Of a stretch of DNA of 64,000 nucleotides, positions 9,566-18,630 are shown in pieces. Origin of the DNA: Chondrus crispus (Eukaryota > Rhodophyta > Florideophyceae > Gigartinales > Gigartinaceae); the NCBI RefSeq assembly GCF_000350225.1, contig NW_005179059.1, positions 31,385 to 95,384 of the forward strand, given 5' to 3'. Every line of letters begins with the position of its first letter. Position 1 is the first letter of the stretch. Position numbers and translations under genes: made by a program. Below the pieces are notes generated by a model, which ran no database searches, was not told where the DNA came from, and saw only the letters and a program-made list of their open reading frames with translations.

Positions 9566-11149
9566 CGGCCCCCCCTTAAGCGGGGACGTCCGCGTCCACG
9601 GGTATTTGTATAGAGAGCCATGTCCGACCGAGTAGCTGCTGCGGTCCGTTACCTCTGTTCCGTCCGTTTCGTCGATCCCGATCTCTGGTCGGTGTCCTTC
9701 GTGTCCCGCCCCGCGCCCCCTTTGCGCGCGTCCTGTGAGCGCCTTTAACTCAGGACAGAATTCCCGTGTTCTACGCGTTTGCCTTCTCGCGTTCCTTCTG
9801 TGATCCAACCTTGTTTCATTCATCGTCCGATCGGCCGCCAATGTGATAACCCTCCTGTCGATAATGTTGGCTACGTCGTACCAATCTGTCTTGGCATCCT
9901 CCGATCCGTTTCCGTCGCCATACCCTACCGAGAGTTTACCCCGTGCCGGTCCACTACGAATGGTATGCTGCGTCCGGCCCGGTAAGCGCCTCATGACTCG
10001 CAATTATCTTCGCGAGCACGCTCCCCCTTTTTTTCTCTGGAACAGCTTCCCCGTCCGAGCTCACGGTACCTGCCATCTCCATATATTTTCGCAATCCGTT
10101 CCTTGATGGTCGCTCCCCTTGAATCCTCTTCGAACCGCCCGTAATTGTAAACTCAGGTTCGCCGGTGTCTTTCTTCACCAGCACAATGCCGGTAGAGCTC
10201 CATACACCTCCCTCATAAGGTCGCTCGGGGTCCGCTGTGCACCACGAGCCTCACGTCAAAATGTGGGTTCGTGGTGTCTTCTCGCAAGCCAGTCGCTCGT
10301 GTCATCGCCATGGTCCCCTGGCACCAGCCCTCCGACAGCATCTGGACTCTCTTGATACATCACGTCCGTACGCCAAGCCATCCGCTGCTGTCCTGTCCCC
10401 GTACACGCCGTCTCCTTTATGACTCTCGCACGAGTACGGCCGTCCCACAATTGCCCCCACCTCAATTTGCCGACCCGTGCGACGGGGAGGGGGGGACAGG
10501 TGGCATTTCCACTCATGGTACTCGTCGGTCCTTCGGGGGCGTGCCGCTTAATTTCCTCGCGATCGCACGCTGCGGGGGCGCCGTGCCCTCGAACTTTCGC
10601 GCACACTGCGTCCCCGTCCCTTCTGGACGCCGGTCGGGGTCTCGCTTTGCGTCCGGACGGATAGGGAGGACCTGGGTGTACTGCACGCCAAAGTGGGGGG
10701 AGGACATCCTCCCTTGGGTTCGGGGTCCGTTCGACCACTCTACTTGTCTTGATTACTTCTTACCGCGTATGGTGCGTGGCTCTTCGTTATGCCACACTTA
10801 CCCGTCCGCTTTCCCCTTCCTGCTTCCCCACATCGACCCTCTTTCTCGTCGGAGCCGGGGGCCTCTTCCGCTCGTCCTCCCGCGAGCTCTGGTACGTGGC
10901 GTTAGTGTCCTCCCGCTTCCCGTGCAGCGGGGGTCTTCGTGATAACATCGCACACGCACAAGGGGACGACGCGACGTAGCGGTAGGTCGGGGCGTTTCGC
11001 GTGGTAGGCGAGTCTGTGGAAGGCCTCTCCATGAGGGGGATAGTGTCGGTGCCGCGCGCGTAGGCGACTCGCGGTTCTGCGCTCACGGCGAGAGCGGCCT
11101 GGGGCATGAGCATGCGCCGCTACAGTGCACAGTCCTGTGCCCTTGGTCC

Positions 11150-11290
11150 AATCACGAAAATAAATCATCAAAAATTAGCCACCAAAAATTCCTCGGCGAA
11201 TTTTTGGCTAAAATCCCCTCACGAGCGGTGATTGGTGCGCTGTCATCTGCCAGCCAGATTTTTCCAAAAAATGGGAAAGCGATGTCGCCG
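11150..11290. repeat. AT-rich island with hairpin and CCAAT motif, copy 1
   Basis: It contains a perfect hairpin (arms CCAAAAATTC and GAATTTTTGG, 11,182-11,207), then TGATTGGTGCGCTGTCATCTG at 11,229-11,249. Read on the element's sense strand, the motif contains a CCAAT box. A second copy of the motif lies at 13,147-13,167. Confidence 0.6.
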
Positions 11291-13069
11291 ATGCTCCATC
11301 ATGCAATGGCGGGCTGCCTCGCGTACAGTACGGCGAGCTGTCCGTGAGGACGGTCGATGTTTTTGATACGAGGTCTACGCTGACGAGGTGGCCGGTGATT
11401 CAAAGGGGGAGGAGCGTCGGCGCTCCTCTACGATGAGAACTGAAGCGGAGGGGCTTGGGGCTGGACCTACGGAGGTCCATCTTTTTCGTGATTCTTCGGC
11501 TACGAAGCACGTGTGGGTTCGCGCGTTTTCCCCTTCTTCCTCTGCCGAATTGCCTTGCCCCGGTCTGCGCCACCCCCTCCATTAACCGGAGGACAGGTGG
11601 CTGCCGTTATGCGGACGCACTCACGGCCGCTCGTCTCGGCATCCGTGGCTGGTGCCGCCTCTCATAGCGTATCAGACTTGTCGCTCCTCGTCGTTGACGG
11701 TGGGACGCGACAGCGTTGGGTGTTTTCGTAATTGGCGCGTCTCTGTATGCTCGAATCGGCGTGGTTGCGCTTCTGCCACGCGGACGACGGTTTTCTTGCG
11801 GACTGTGCTGGGACGATTTCGGGTTCTCAATGTTTTCTTGGGGGGAGTTGCGGCGTTTCCCGCCAAAGATTAAGGTTCCACGAAAAAGAATGGAAGTGAG
11901 GGGGTGGTGCGAGTCGGTCGCTTTCGTCAACAAATTCGTTCCTTGCTGCGGCTTCGCAGCTTCTCATTACCGTCCACGGCCCGACTCTCGTACGGGGCGA
12001 GCCGTCACGCCGTCTCGCTCAAGGGGGTTGCTGGACTCGCCGCAGAGATCATCGATGGAGACCTCCATTTGCGGATGCGGGGCCGTGTTCCCTCATAACT
12101 CCAGATTTCTTTTCTCTTCTCGGGTATTACCCGTTCCGTTGGCTTGTCTCTGTCCGTCCTGACCCTTCGGTACTTACTTTACTCGCATAGATGGAGCCGT
12201 ATTCCCTTTTCCGTCTTCGTCCGCCACCCCTCGTGAGGCGTCTCCCTCTTTCTCCGAGGCCGGCTCTCTCTCTGTACGCTATCTCGGGGAGGCCGTATCC
12301 AACCCCTTATTTCGACAGTCACTCACTGTAGTGCGGGATACGCCCTCGCGACGGTTGGGGGCATCTCCGCGAAAAGCGTAGGTGACGAGATCCTCTCGCC
12401 AGTCGTGCCGCGAGGGGACATCGCGTGCCCTTCGTCTGGGGCAAGAGCACAGGGCCTTTCGGGAAGACCCCCATCGAAGTCCCGCACAGCGGCGTGTCGT
12501 CCGTTGAGTATGTGAACTCCGTTGTTTTCGAGGTGCAGACCCCAAAGCGGGTACCCGGCTCGACGTGGTCGGCCACGGAGCCGTCTTTATCCGTGGTCGC
12601 ACTCTACGTCGCGACTACGACGCGTCGTGCGGAGTGCGCGCGGTGGCGTAATCACGCCCTTGCGGCGAACAGTCGCATCGGTTGCGCATCCTACTGTGCC
12701 CCTCCACTTCGGTAGCGAGGGCTCGAAAGCGCGTGAGTGACTCGTGCTCGTCCCTTCCTCAGCCGTGGCCATACCGGGCGTCGTCGCTTGCAGGAGGGTG
12801 GCTCGGGCCACTCGCTTAACCGATGTGCGGCGGTCCGCGTGAGGAGGGGACCAGGAGGGAAGGCCGATCGGTCGGCTTGTAGCGCGTCGGGCTTTCGAGT
12901 CACCCGGTCGATGCGGGCGTACGCTTCAACCTCCCGCCGGCCTCCCTTTCCGGTCAGGGGGCGGACGTGTGTACCTCCTGCTGGTACCCGTTGTACCCCC
13001 GTGCAGCGCCGTGGATTGGGACTTTTTCTCGTAATACACGTGTACTGCGACCTTTTTCCGTCCGCCGCG

Positions 13070-13230
13070 CAATCAGAAAATCATCCCAAAAATTGTCATA
13101 ATTTCCAGCGAAAACAATTTCTGCCAAAAAATCAGAGCACGGTTCCTGATTGGTGCGCTGTCGTCTGAGAAAGAAATCTTCCCAAAATTAAATCATGGCA
13201 TGCGCCGTGATTAGCGACAAAAAGTTCTAA
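13070..13230. repeat. AT-rich island with CCAAT motif, copy 2
   Basis: TGATTGGTGCGCTGTCGTCTG at 13,147-13,167 differs at one base from the motif of the first island and is also preceded by an A-rich, hairpin-prone stretch. Just beyond, at about 13,230-13,260, CTGACAGTACACGTG repeats a piece of the LTR. Confidence 0.6.
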
Positions 13231-13892
13231 TTGGGGCTGACAGTACACGTGTGTGCGCATATATTGGTGCCCCTCCGACCGAGTTGCTCTCGCGCTTACG
13301 CCCCTTCCCTAACTATCCTGGCGACTGTTGAGGCGAACGCAGCCTCACTCGCCTGGTCATCTGAAAAGGCCTTTTGCGCGTTTCCTCGCGCACGACCCCT
13401 ATCGATAGGGTCATGACCACGTCGTCCGTCGGGTTATCGGACCCGGATGCGGACTGAGGGCTCGAAGTGAGCCCGAACCCTCTCGGATATTCCGAGACAC
13501 AAGCAACGGGCATTCTGGTCGCTTACTCTGCCCACCGAGGGGCTCTCGTGATTCCACCGCTGATCGCCTCGTTCCTCGGGCGCCCCTCCTCGCCGTGGTT
13601 GCTGGACTTAACGGATCGTCCGGCAATGCTGTTCGGGGGGGGGTGTCGTCCGACTTTTCCGATCCAAACGGGGTATTGCAGTCCTCGTAATGTCGGTCAT
13701 TACGAGGGCCCAACACTTTTTCAGGCAGTTCGTACTGTCCTGTTCTTATGTCTCGCGTCCTTGACGTCCGAGAAGTCAAGACGACTTGACTTGAACGCGT
13801 CCCCGGCTGTGACCCTCGGATAGGGTCCGCCGACCTCCTTCGCTTCCCCTTTTAGTCTGTTCGTGCAGGCTGGGGTTAATCCGCGAAGGAGC

Positions 13893-13935
13893 GGTTGAGG
13901 GCCCCCCCGTTAAGCGTGAACGTCCGCGTTCACGG
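13893..13935 (-). repeat. Internal duplicate of the pol-end / polypurine-tract junction
   Basis: The plus-strand sequence GGGCCCCCCCGTTAAGCG followed by ACGTCCGCGTTCACGG closely matches 9566-9602 (CGGCCCCCCCTTAAGCGG, ACGTCCGCGTCCACGG). The copy at 13.9 kb includes the pol stop codon. The copy at 9.57 kb abuts the 3' LTR and is the functional polypurine tract by position. Confidence 0.75.
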
Positions 13936-16900
13936 TTTGGGTGAGGTCCCTGCCGGTACGTCTCCGAAGGCGTTGGGCGTAACGAGACACCAACTCCTCC
14001 GGGACGTGAGTCCACGCAGTCCAAGTGGGCGCGTCGTAATCCGCCCACTTGATGAGGAACTCCGTAGTTCCGTCTTCCATGACTCGATGTCTCAGTAGCC
14101 GTTCGACGGCATACTGCGTTCCCGCGGTGACCTTATCGGCGAGGTCCCGCGGGGTCGTCGTACTTGCTTGTGGCGCGTCTATCGGAGACGGCGCGTACAC
14201 GCAGCGGTCGGCGGAGACTCGCTCGGTGACCCCATCACGATCAATCGTGATGGTTTGGCGGTCATTGGCGAGCACGCGGTAGGGTCCGACCGCGGGCGAG
14301 GCGAGCTTGTTCGATGTCTTAGCCCCATCGGTGGGGTTGAGATATACGTATTCTTCGGGACGGAGCCGGGAATCAGTACGTCGTATGCGCTTATCGAAGT
14401 CGCGCTTGTAGCGAGCCTGCGTCCGACGCAGGCTCCCGTAGGCCTTTTGGATAGTCGAGTCCAAGGTCTTGAGAAACTCGGCACGTTGGTTCCCCCTATC
14501 GGAAGGGGGCGCGTGGCCGTCCGCCCGTCGGAGAGAGAACTCCGGCGGTGGCCTGCTGAGCACGAGCTCAAACGGCGTGGTGCGTGTGGTGCGATGTACG
14601 TGGGAGTTGTACGCATACGTAAGCGGCCCCACGTACACATCCCAGTCGTCCTGGTGTTCACCCACGTAGTTCCTCAGCATCGAGGCGATTGTTCGGTTAT
14701 ATCGCTCGACTTGCCCGTTCGTCTGGGGATGGTACGCAGAAGTGTACAAATTCGTTATCCCCAGAACGCGGCACGTGCTGTGGAAGAACTTGGCGTTAAA
14801 CTGCGGTCCGTTATCGGACAGCAACGTGCGCGGGACGCCGTACTTAAACACCCACGATTGGCAGAACGCAACCGCGACGGTGTATGCGGTTATCGTGCGG
14901 AGCGCAACAACTTGCGTCAGCTTACTGAAGCGGTCCGTAATCACGAGCAGGAATCGTTTTCCTGTCTTCGTCTTGGGGAGCGGCCCCAAGATGTCGATTG
15001 CGAGGCTCTCGAGGGGCCTCGTAGCTGGAAACAACCTCAATCGGTTGAGATGTTTCCTCAGCTTGACCCGGTTCATCGCGCAGGTTCGACACCCTCGCAC
15101 TGTGGCTGCTACGTCTGCAGCCAGGTGGGGCCAGTAGTACTCGCGTCGAAGTGCGTAGTACATACGGTTCTGGCCCGGGTGCCCCGCGATGGCTGGGTTG
15201 TGGCACAGGCGAAGGAGCCTGGCGCGAAGCGTCCGACGTACCACCACCTGAACGATATCAGGGTCGAAGGGGTGTCTCCGTTTGAGCACCCCTTGGTGGT
15301 CCTCGAAGAACGCGGAGTCCCGGGACTCTGACTGTCGTGCCAAAACGATTTGGCAGAAGTCATCCACGCGTTGCTCCTCGACTATCTCCTCTATCGTAAG
15401 AGGAGCCGGAAGGTCGTCCTGCGGTCGGGCGACCGGGGCATCGAGCACGCCAGCCTCGGGGTCTTCGGCGCGCTGGATGTCGGCGGCGTCGAACTCGTCG
15501 TTCTCCTCCCAAAACGAATTGGGTCCTTGGAGAGCGGGGGCTTCGTCGTCGCCCCTCGGTTCGTCGCGCGTCCGTGCGCGCGACCTTGTTCGGGCTTCGG
15601 CTTGGTTCCGTGTCGTTACGAAGACATGGACGGCCTGATGATCACAACTGGCGGTACAAGAGTGGTCCGCGAGCTCGTTCGATACGTCTCGAACTGTCGT
15701 GCCCCCGTCGAAAGTGGGGATGTCGTCATCCACCTTGACGGTGGGGCGAGGGTCATCGGCGACCTTCGGCGACACGAGTCGTGACAGGGCATCGGGCACC
15801 TGATGCACGCGTCCGGGGCGGTACTGAATGGTGAAATCGTATTCAGCCAGACGTAGCCGCCACCGGGTGAGTCTTCCGGAACTCTCGGTGAGTGACATGA
15901 GCCATCGGAGGGCGTCATGGTCCGTCCGTACGGTGAACTTCGTGCCTTCTACGTACGGCCGTAGTGTGCGGACGGCCCACACTACGGCGAAGCACTCGCG
16001 TTCGGTAGCGCTGTAGTTGCGCTCACTATCGGACAGTGAGTACGACCAATACCCCACGGGGCGCCAGTCGTTCGGCTCTTCGTGCCCCTGAAGTAAGGTG
16101 CAGCCGAGTTGGTAGGCACTCGCGTCGGTGTCTATCATGTACGGACGACCGTGTCGGGGCAACGCGAGGATCGGCGGAGCGATCATGCACTTCTTAAGGT
16201 TCTCGAACGCCTGAAGTTGCAGCTCCGTGGGGTTATAGAAATCGGGATCCGAATCCTTGCGCGTCATGTCGGTCAGAGGACGCGCAATCTTACCGAACTC
16301 CTTAACGAATCGGCGGTATACGTTACACGCCCCGAGGAACGAGCGCACTTGCATCAACGTCCTTGGGAACGTGAACGTCTTGAATGCGTCGGCCGCCGTA
16401 TCAGCCACGCTCAACTTGCCTGGGGAGATGACGTGCCCCAAGTAGTGCACCTTCGGTCGGAAGAAGCTGCACTTCTTGAGCTTAAGAGAGATACCGGAAC
16501 TCCGCAGTAAGCTCAAGACGGTATCGAGATGCCTCGCGTGTTCTCCGTGCGTACGGGAGAACACGATCACGTCGTCGAGATAGACGAGGCATATTTGCCA
16601 GCGGACTCCAGAGAGTATTATGTCGAGCGCACGTTGGAAGGTGGCCGGTGCCCCTTTGAGTCCAAACGGCATGCGCAAGTGGCGAAACGTGCCCATGTGC
16701 GTCGTAAACGTGGTCTTATCCCGGTCTTCCGGAGCGACCGGGATCTGCCAATAACCGGAATTGCAGTCCAACGTGGTGAAGACGGCTGCATCTCCTAACG
16801 AGTCGATGCAGTCGTCCATCCGTGGCAGTGGATACGAATCTGCTGCCGTCTTCGCGTTGAGACGCCGGTAGTCCACGCAGAACCGAAGAGAGCCGTCTTT

Positions 16901-18490
16901 CTTCGGTACCAGCACCACGGGGGACGCCCACCCGGTGCTCGCGGGTTCGATAACCCCTGCGTTCAACATTTTGCTGACCTCCTTCGCGACCATTTCGCGC
17001 ATGGCCGGGCCCTTCCGATAGGGCATAGAACGAATCGGTTTCGTTCCCGGTTCGAGGGGAATGCAATGCTCCGTGGCTTGGATCGTTCCAAAAGCACCGC
17101 TCCACAGACTCGAGTGCTTACGGAGCATCTCGAGGACGTGGCCACAGAGCTTGTCATCGTCGATGTATGACAGGTCGATCTCTTTTTCCCAATCCATCGG
17201 TGGATTTTCGGGATCCTTTTGCTCGGGGAGTACAGTACCTCTCGCCGTCGGTTGGCATAAAGGCGACCGTTCGTCCGGGTCGACCCCCCTGCCCCCGGCG
17301 GTGGTCTTATCGTCGGAGTTGGATCGGCCAACTCCTACTGCACCGACTTGATCGGTCACGTCGGTCAGGTGTAGCGCGTGCGCGATCCCCTCGGCGACCT
17401 TACGTTCGGGAGTGAGGATCGCGAGGGGGTTGCGCTTCGCGTATCCCACGACGGTGTGCTTCGGAAGCCGCTTTTCTCGTCGTGAGAAATTCGCGACGAT
17501 GACGTCGAAGGTCTGATTCGGTAGGACCTCCGCGACGCCATTCGTCAGCCTCACTCCATGTCGGTGTTGGAGTGAGGGCTTGGGCTCCAGGAACACGAGG
17601 CCCCTCCCCGCGGTTGTCACACGCACACGGGCTTGTGACATCGCGGGGATGGTAACCCAGCGGGCGATTCGGATCGCCTGCGGGGCCTCCGCGCGTACGT
17701 CCGGCCGACCCGTGTGTCGTCCGTGTCGCCTGGTAGGGGGAGTCGACTCCCCCTTTCCGTCGACGATGGCGACAGAACCGCCTTGGCGTAGCTCCATTCG
17801 TTGAGCTTCGATGTCGATACATCGCACGTGCGTATCGATGAAGGCCGTGCCGAGGAGGACTGGCACGGCGAGCCGGTCCGCGACTACGAACGGAATTCGG
17901 AACACCGTGTTCCTCAACCGCACGGCCAGGCGGACGACGGCCGAAAGCTTGAGGGGGTTGCTATTCGCGCCTGCCAATCGTGGCAGAGGTGCGTCGTGCA
18001 CGACGTAACGCGTCCAATCGGGGGGAAGGTCGGCCTTCCTCACCAGATTATACCCCGAGCACGTATCAACGGCGATCGTGCGGGGTTTAAATGCATTTCC
18101 CTCTGTGGCTATCGAGCCGAGGACGTTGTAGATCTTCGACGTCATAAGGCAAATGACGCCGTCGACAACCTTCGGGGCGACCTTATCGGTGAGGTCGTTC
18201 CGCCGGGGCCTTCGATTTCGGTGCTGGCCCCGCTTGCGTTTCCTTCTCCCCCCTCCTTGGGGCGTCGGCGGATCAGTGACGCCCCTCGGATTACTGGAGT
18301 CTGTTCGACACGGACCTTTCTCCGGCGACCTTGGGCTCGCGGGAGTCAGGGGGTCGACCGAATCTTTTCGGTCGTCGTTTCCCCCGTCGCCTTCGTTACG
18401 CCTCACCGGGACGTCGGCTGTCCCCGTGTCTTGTGCTCCTAACGTCAGGCCTTCGGAGGCCTCGACGTGCGCTCGCTCCTGTATCGGCAT
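13910..18490 (-). CDS. pol: Chromovirus pol polyprotein
   Basis: A single open frame of 1526 codons encodes an LTR-retrotransposon polyprotein in the Ty3/gypsy order. An aspartic protease (VDTCSGYNLV) lies near residue 150. The reverse transcriptase has RFCVDYRRLN and LVYLDDVIVFS as its catalytic aspartates. RNase H shows DTDASAYQLG, and the integrase has an HHCC zinc-binding region (AGHPG ... GCRTCAMNR) and a DDE core (AIDILGPL, LSDNGPQF). The C-terminal chromodomain (YAVERLLRHR ... FLIKWADYDAPTWTAW) places it in the chromoviruses, whose chromodomain is thought to steer integration to marked chromatin. The frame is open throughout, in keeping with the youth shown by the LTRs. Many perfect hairpins lie within the coding sequence. 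Confidence 0.95.
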   Translation of the reverse strand: MPIQERAHVEASEGLTLGAQDTGTADVPVRRNEGDGGNDDRKDSVDPLTPASPRSPEKGPCRTDSSNPRGVTDPPTPQGGGRRKRKRGQHRNRRPRRNDLTDKVAPKVVDGVICLMTSKIYNVLGSIATEGNAFKPRTIAVDTCSGYNLVRKADLPPDWTRYVVHDAPLPRLAGANSNPLKLSAVVRLAVRLRNTVFRIPFVVADRLAVPVLLGTAFIDTHVRCIDIEAQRMELRQGGSVAIVDGKGESTPPTRRHGRHTGRPDVRAEAPQAIRIARWVTIPAMSQARVRVTTAGRGLVFLEPKPSLQHRHGVRLTNGVAEVLPNQTFDVIVANFSRREKRLPKHTVVGYAKRNPLAILTPERKVAEGIAHALHLTDVTDQVGAVGVGRSNSDDKTTAGGRGVDPDERSPLCQPTARGTVLPEQKDPENPPMDWEKEIDLSYIDDDKLCGHVLEMLRKHSSLWSGAFGTIQATEHCIPLEPGTKPIRSMPYRKGPAMREMVAKEVSKMLNAGVIEPASTGWASPVVLVPKKDGSLRFCVDYRRLNAKTAADSYPLPRMDDCIDSLGDAAVFTTLDCNSGYWQIPVAPEDRDKTTFTTHMGTFRHLRMPFGLKGAPATFQRALDIILSGVRWQICLVYLDDVIVFSRTHGEHARHLDTVLSLLRSSGISLKLKKCSFFRPKVHYLGHVISPGKLSVADTAADAFKTFTFPRTLMQVRSFLGACNVYRRFVKEFGKIARPLTDMTRKDSDPDFYNPTELQLQAFENLKKCMIAPPILALPRHGRPYMIDTDASAYQLGCTLLQGHEEPNDWRPVGYWSYSLSDSERNYSATERECFAVVWAVRTLRPYVEGTKFTVRTDHDALRWLMSLTESSGRLTRWRLRLAEYDFTIQYRPGRVHQVPDALSRLVSPKVADDPRPTVKVDDDIPTFDGGTTVRDVSNELADHSCTASCDHQAVHVFVTTRNQAEARTRSRARTRDEPRGDDEAPALQGPNSFWEENDEFDAADIQRAEDPEAGVLDAPVARPQDDLPAPLTIEEIVEEQRVDDFCQIVLARQSESRDSAFFEDHQGVLKRRHPFDPDIVQVVVRRTLRARLLRLCHNPAIAGHPGQNRMYYALRREYYWPHLAADVAATVRGCRTCAMNRVKLRKHLNRLRLFPATRPLESLAIDILGPLPKTKTGKRFLLVITDRFSKLTQVVALRTITAYTVAVAFCQSWVFKYGVPRTLLSDNGPQFNAKFFHSTCRVLGITNLYTSAYHPQTNGQVERYNRTIASMLRNYVGEHQDDWDVYVGPLTYAYNSHVHRTTRTTPFELVLSRPPPEFSLRRADGHAPPSDRGNQRAEFLKTLDSTIQKAYGSLRRTQARYKRDFDKRIRRTDSRLRPEEYVYLNPTDGAKTSNKLASPAVGPYRVLANDRQTITIDRDGVTERVSADRCVYAPSPIDAPQASTTTPRDLADKVTAGTQYAVERLLRHRVMEDGTTEFLIKWADYDAPTWTAWTHVPEELVSRYAQRLRRRTGRDLTQTVNADVHA

Positions 18491-18630
18491 TACAGGAGCT
18501 CCCGTGTTCGCCTCCGGTAGCGGGGGATGTATTATCGGACAATACCCCCCGTGTCCTTGGCGAGCACGCGGGGTCGGGTCTAGTTCGTGGGGAAGAGACG
18601 GCTCACGCGACCGCGTGTACGTAACCGTCT

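Larger units (their letters stand above)
9566..13909 (-). other. Long 3' non-coding region of the chromovirus
   Basis: The 4.3 kb between the end of pol and the 3' LTR has no frame with a recognisable domain; scattered frames up to about 220 codons exist on both strands but lack any motif. A polypurine tract (sense AAGGGGGGGCCG) abuts the LTR at about 9566-9578. A diverged second copy of the junction 'end of pol plus polypurine tract' lies at about 13,893-13,935. Two AT-rich islands (about 11,150-11,290 and 13,070-13,230) interrupt the GC-rich sequence and share a 21-base motif. Perfect hairpins continue here, for example at 11,182-11,207 and 13,683-13,707. Confidence 0.7.

Noticed and set aside
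10256-10942. Frames of 160-223 codons on both strands in the 3' region of the chromovirus, as a possible env or accessory gene
   Set aside because: No signal peptide, membrane segment or motif. GC-rich DNA with few stops gives such frames on both strands at once.
14168-15331. 387-codon plus-strand frame
   Set aside because: It is the antisense shadow of the integrase and chromodomain part of pol.
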